This document shows, in pieces, positions 35,521-35,830 of a stretch of 35,830 bases of DNA. Under the pieces are notes generated by a model. It made no database searches, was not told where the DNA came from, and saw only the letters and a list, made by a program, of their open reading frames with translations. This DNA is from Bryobacterales bacterium (GTDB taxonomy: Bacteria > Acidobacteriota > Terriglobia > Bryobacterales > Bryobacteraceae): contig PMQB01000249.1 of assembly GCA_003169195.1 (NCBI GenBank), positions 5,927 through 41,756 on the forward strand. The letters are read 5' to 3'. A program made the position numbers and the translations under genes. Each line of letters begins with the position of its first letter. Positions within the stretch are counted from its first letter, which is position 1.

Positions 35521-35830
35521 ATGCCTATTCTTTCCAGAAACTTCTTCCAGTTCTTCGGACTGGAACCCAAACTGCGCTTGGATGCGGACGCGCTTCAGAA
35601 GCGGTTTTACGAACTGAGCCGCCAGTGGCACCCAGATAAATTTAGCCGCAAGAGCCCAACTGAACAAGCTGAGGCATTGGAAGCGACATCTATCCTGAAT
35701 GATGGCTACCGAACGCTGAAAGATCCTGTGAAGCGTGCCGAGTACCTCCTCAAAGAAGAAGGTTTTCCGATTGGCGAGCAGCGATCAAAAGATGTTCCGC
35801 CTGAGTTACTGGAAGAAGTTTTTGAGTTGA
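35521..35830 (+). CDS. hscB: Fe-S co-chaperone HscB, 3' end outside window
   Basis: 103 codons are visible. The J-domain has the HPDKF motif and starts FFQFFGLEPKLRLDADALQKRFYEL, typical of HscB in full. It stimulates the HscA ATPase to release clusters from IscU. The start abuts the iscA stop. hscA and a ferredoxin gene are expected further right but cannot be seen. Confidence 0.93.
   Translation, partial: MPILSRNFFQFFGLEPKLRLDADALQKRFYELSRQWHPDKFSRKSPTEQAEALEATSILNDGYRTLKDPVKRAEYLLKEEGFPIGEQRSKDVPPELLEEVFEL

Noticed and set aside
34690-35667. 325-codon minus-strand ORF
   Set aside because: It lies antisense to iscU, iscA and hscB, which have complete motifs, and its protein resembles no family I recognise.

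Overview
The window looks like a chromosomal segment of an Acidobacteriota bacterium, most like the Bryobacter/Solibacter side. This is inferred from a large MoxR/VWA/DUF4159 membrane operon, a Tat-exported sugar-isomerase-like protein, SpoIIE-type phosphatases and an iscR-iscS-iscU-iscA-hscB cluster. No database search was possible, so the taxonomy is only a guess. The window is almost fully coding. I see no rRNA, tRNA, CRISPR array, insertion sequence or prophage.

Region 1 (1-13428, minus strand) is one tightly packed unit of eight genes, read from right to left: DUF4159 protein, VWA/amidotransferase-like membrane protein, secreted caspase-like protein with an EF-hand loop, TPR/peptidase-MA protein, MoxR AAA+ ATPase, DUF58 protein, BatA-type VWA protein, and a DUF4175-like Gln-rich membrane protein cut by the window edge. 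Several genes overlap by four bases or abut, so they are probably translationally coupled. The MoxR-DUF58-VWA core is a known type of module. The two peptidase-like proteins built into it are the less familiar part. Region 2 (13476-14330, minus) is a Tat-exported TIM-barrel isomerase-like gene with a readable promoter.

Region 3 (14442-22103, plus) is a run of closely packed genes: deoC, a GAF-GAF-SpoIIE phosphatase, lysA, an ABC ATPase, an ABC-2 permease fused to a complete metal-dependent amidohydrolase, and an RluB-type pseudouridine synthase with no ATG, GTG or TTG start. Region 4 (22087-24576) holds ychF (minus), rsmG (plus) and a small secreted protein (minus). Region 5 (24682-29164, plus) holds a zinc-independent oxidoreductase, a cupin, a flavin monooxygenase and a membrane-bound SpoIIE phosphatase.

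Region 6 (29187-32795, minus) is a pair of ABC exporter half-transporters. The leader of the first gene can fold a long hairpin over its ribosome binding site. Divergent to it, Region 7 (32958-35830, plus) is the Isc iron-sulfur cluster assembly operon, which runs off the right edge inside hscB.

The best candidates for something undescribed are the ABC-2 permease-amidohydrolase fusion, the EF-hand caspase-like protein inside the MoxR/VWA operon, the start-less rluB, and the hairpin over the exporter ribosome binding site.
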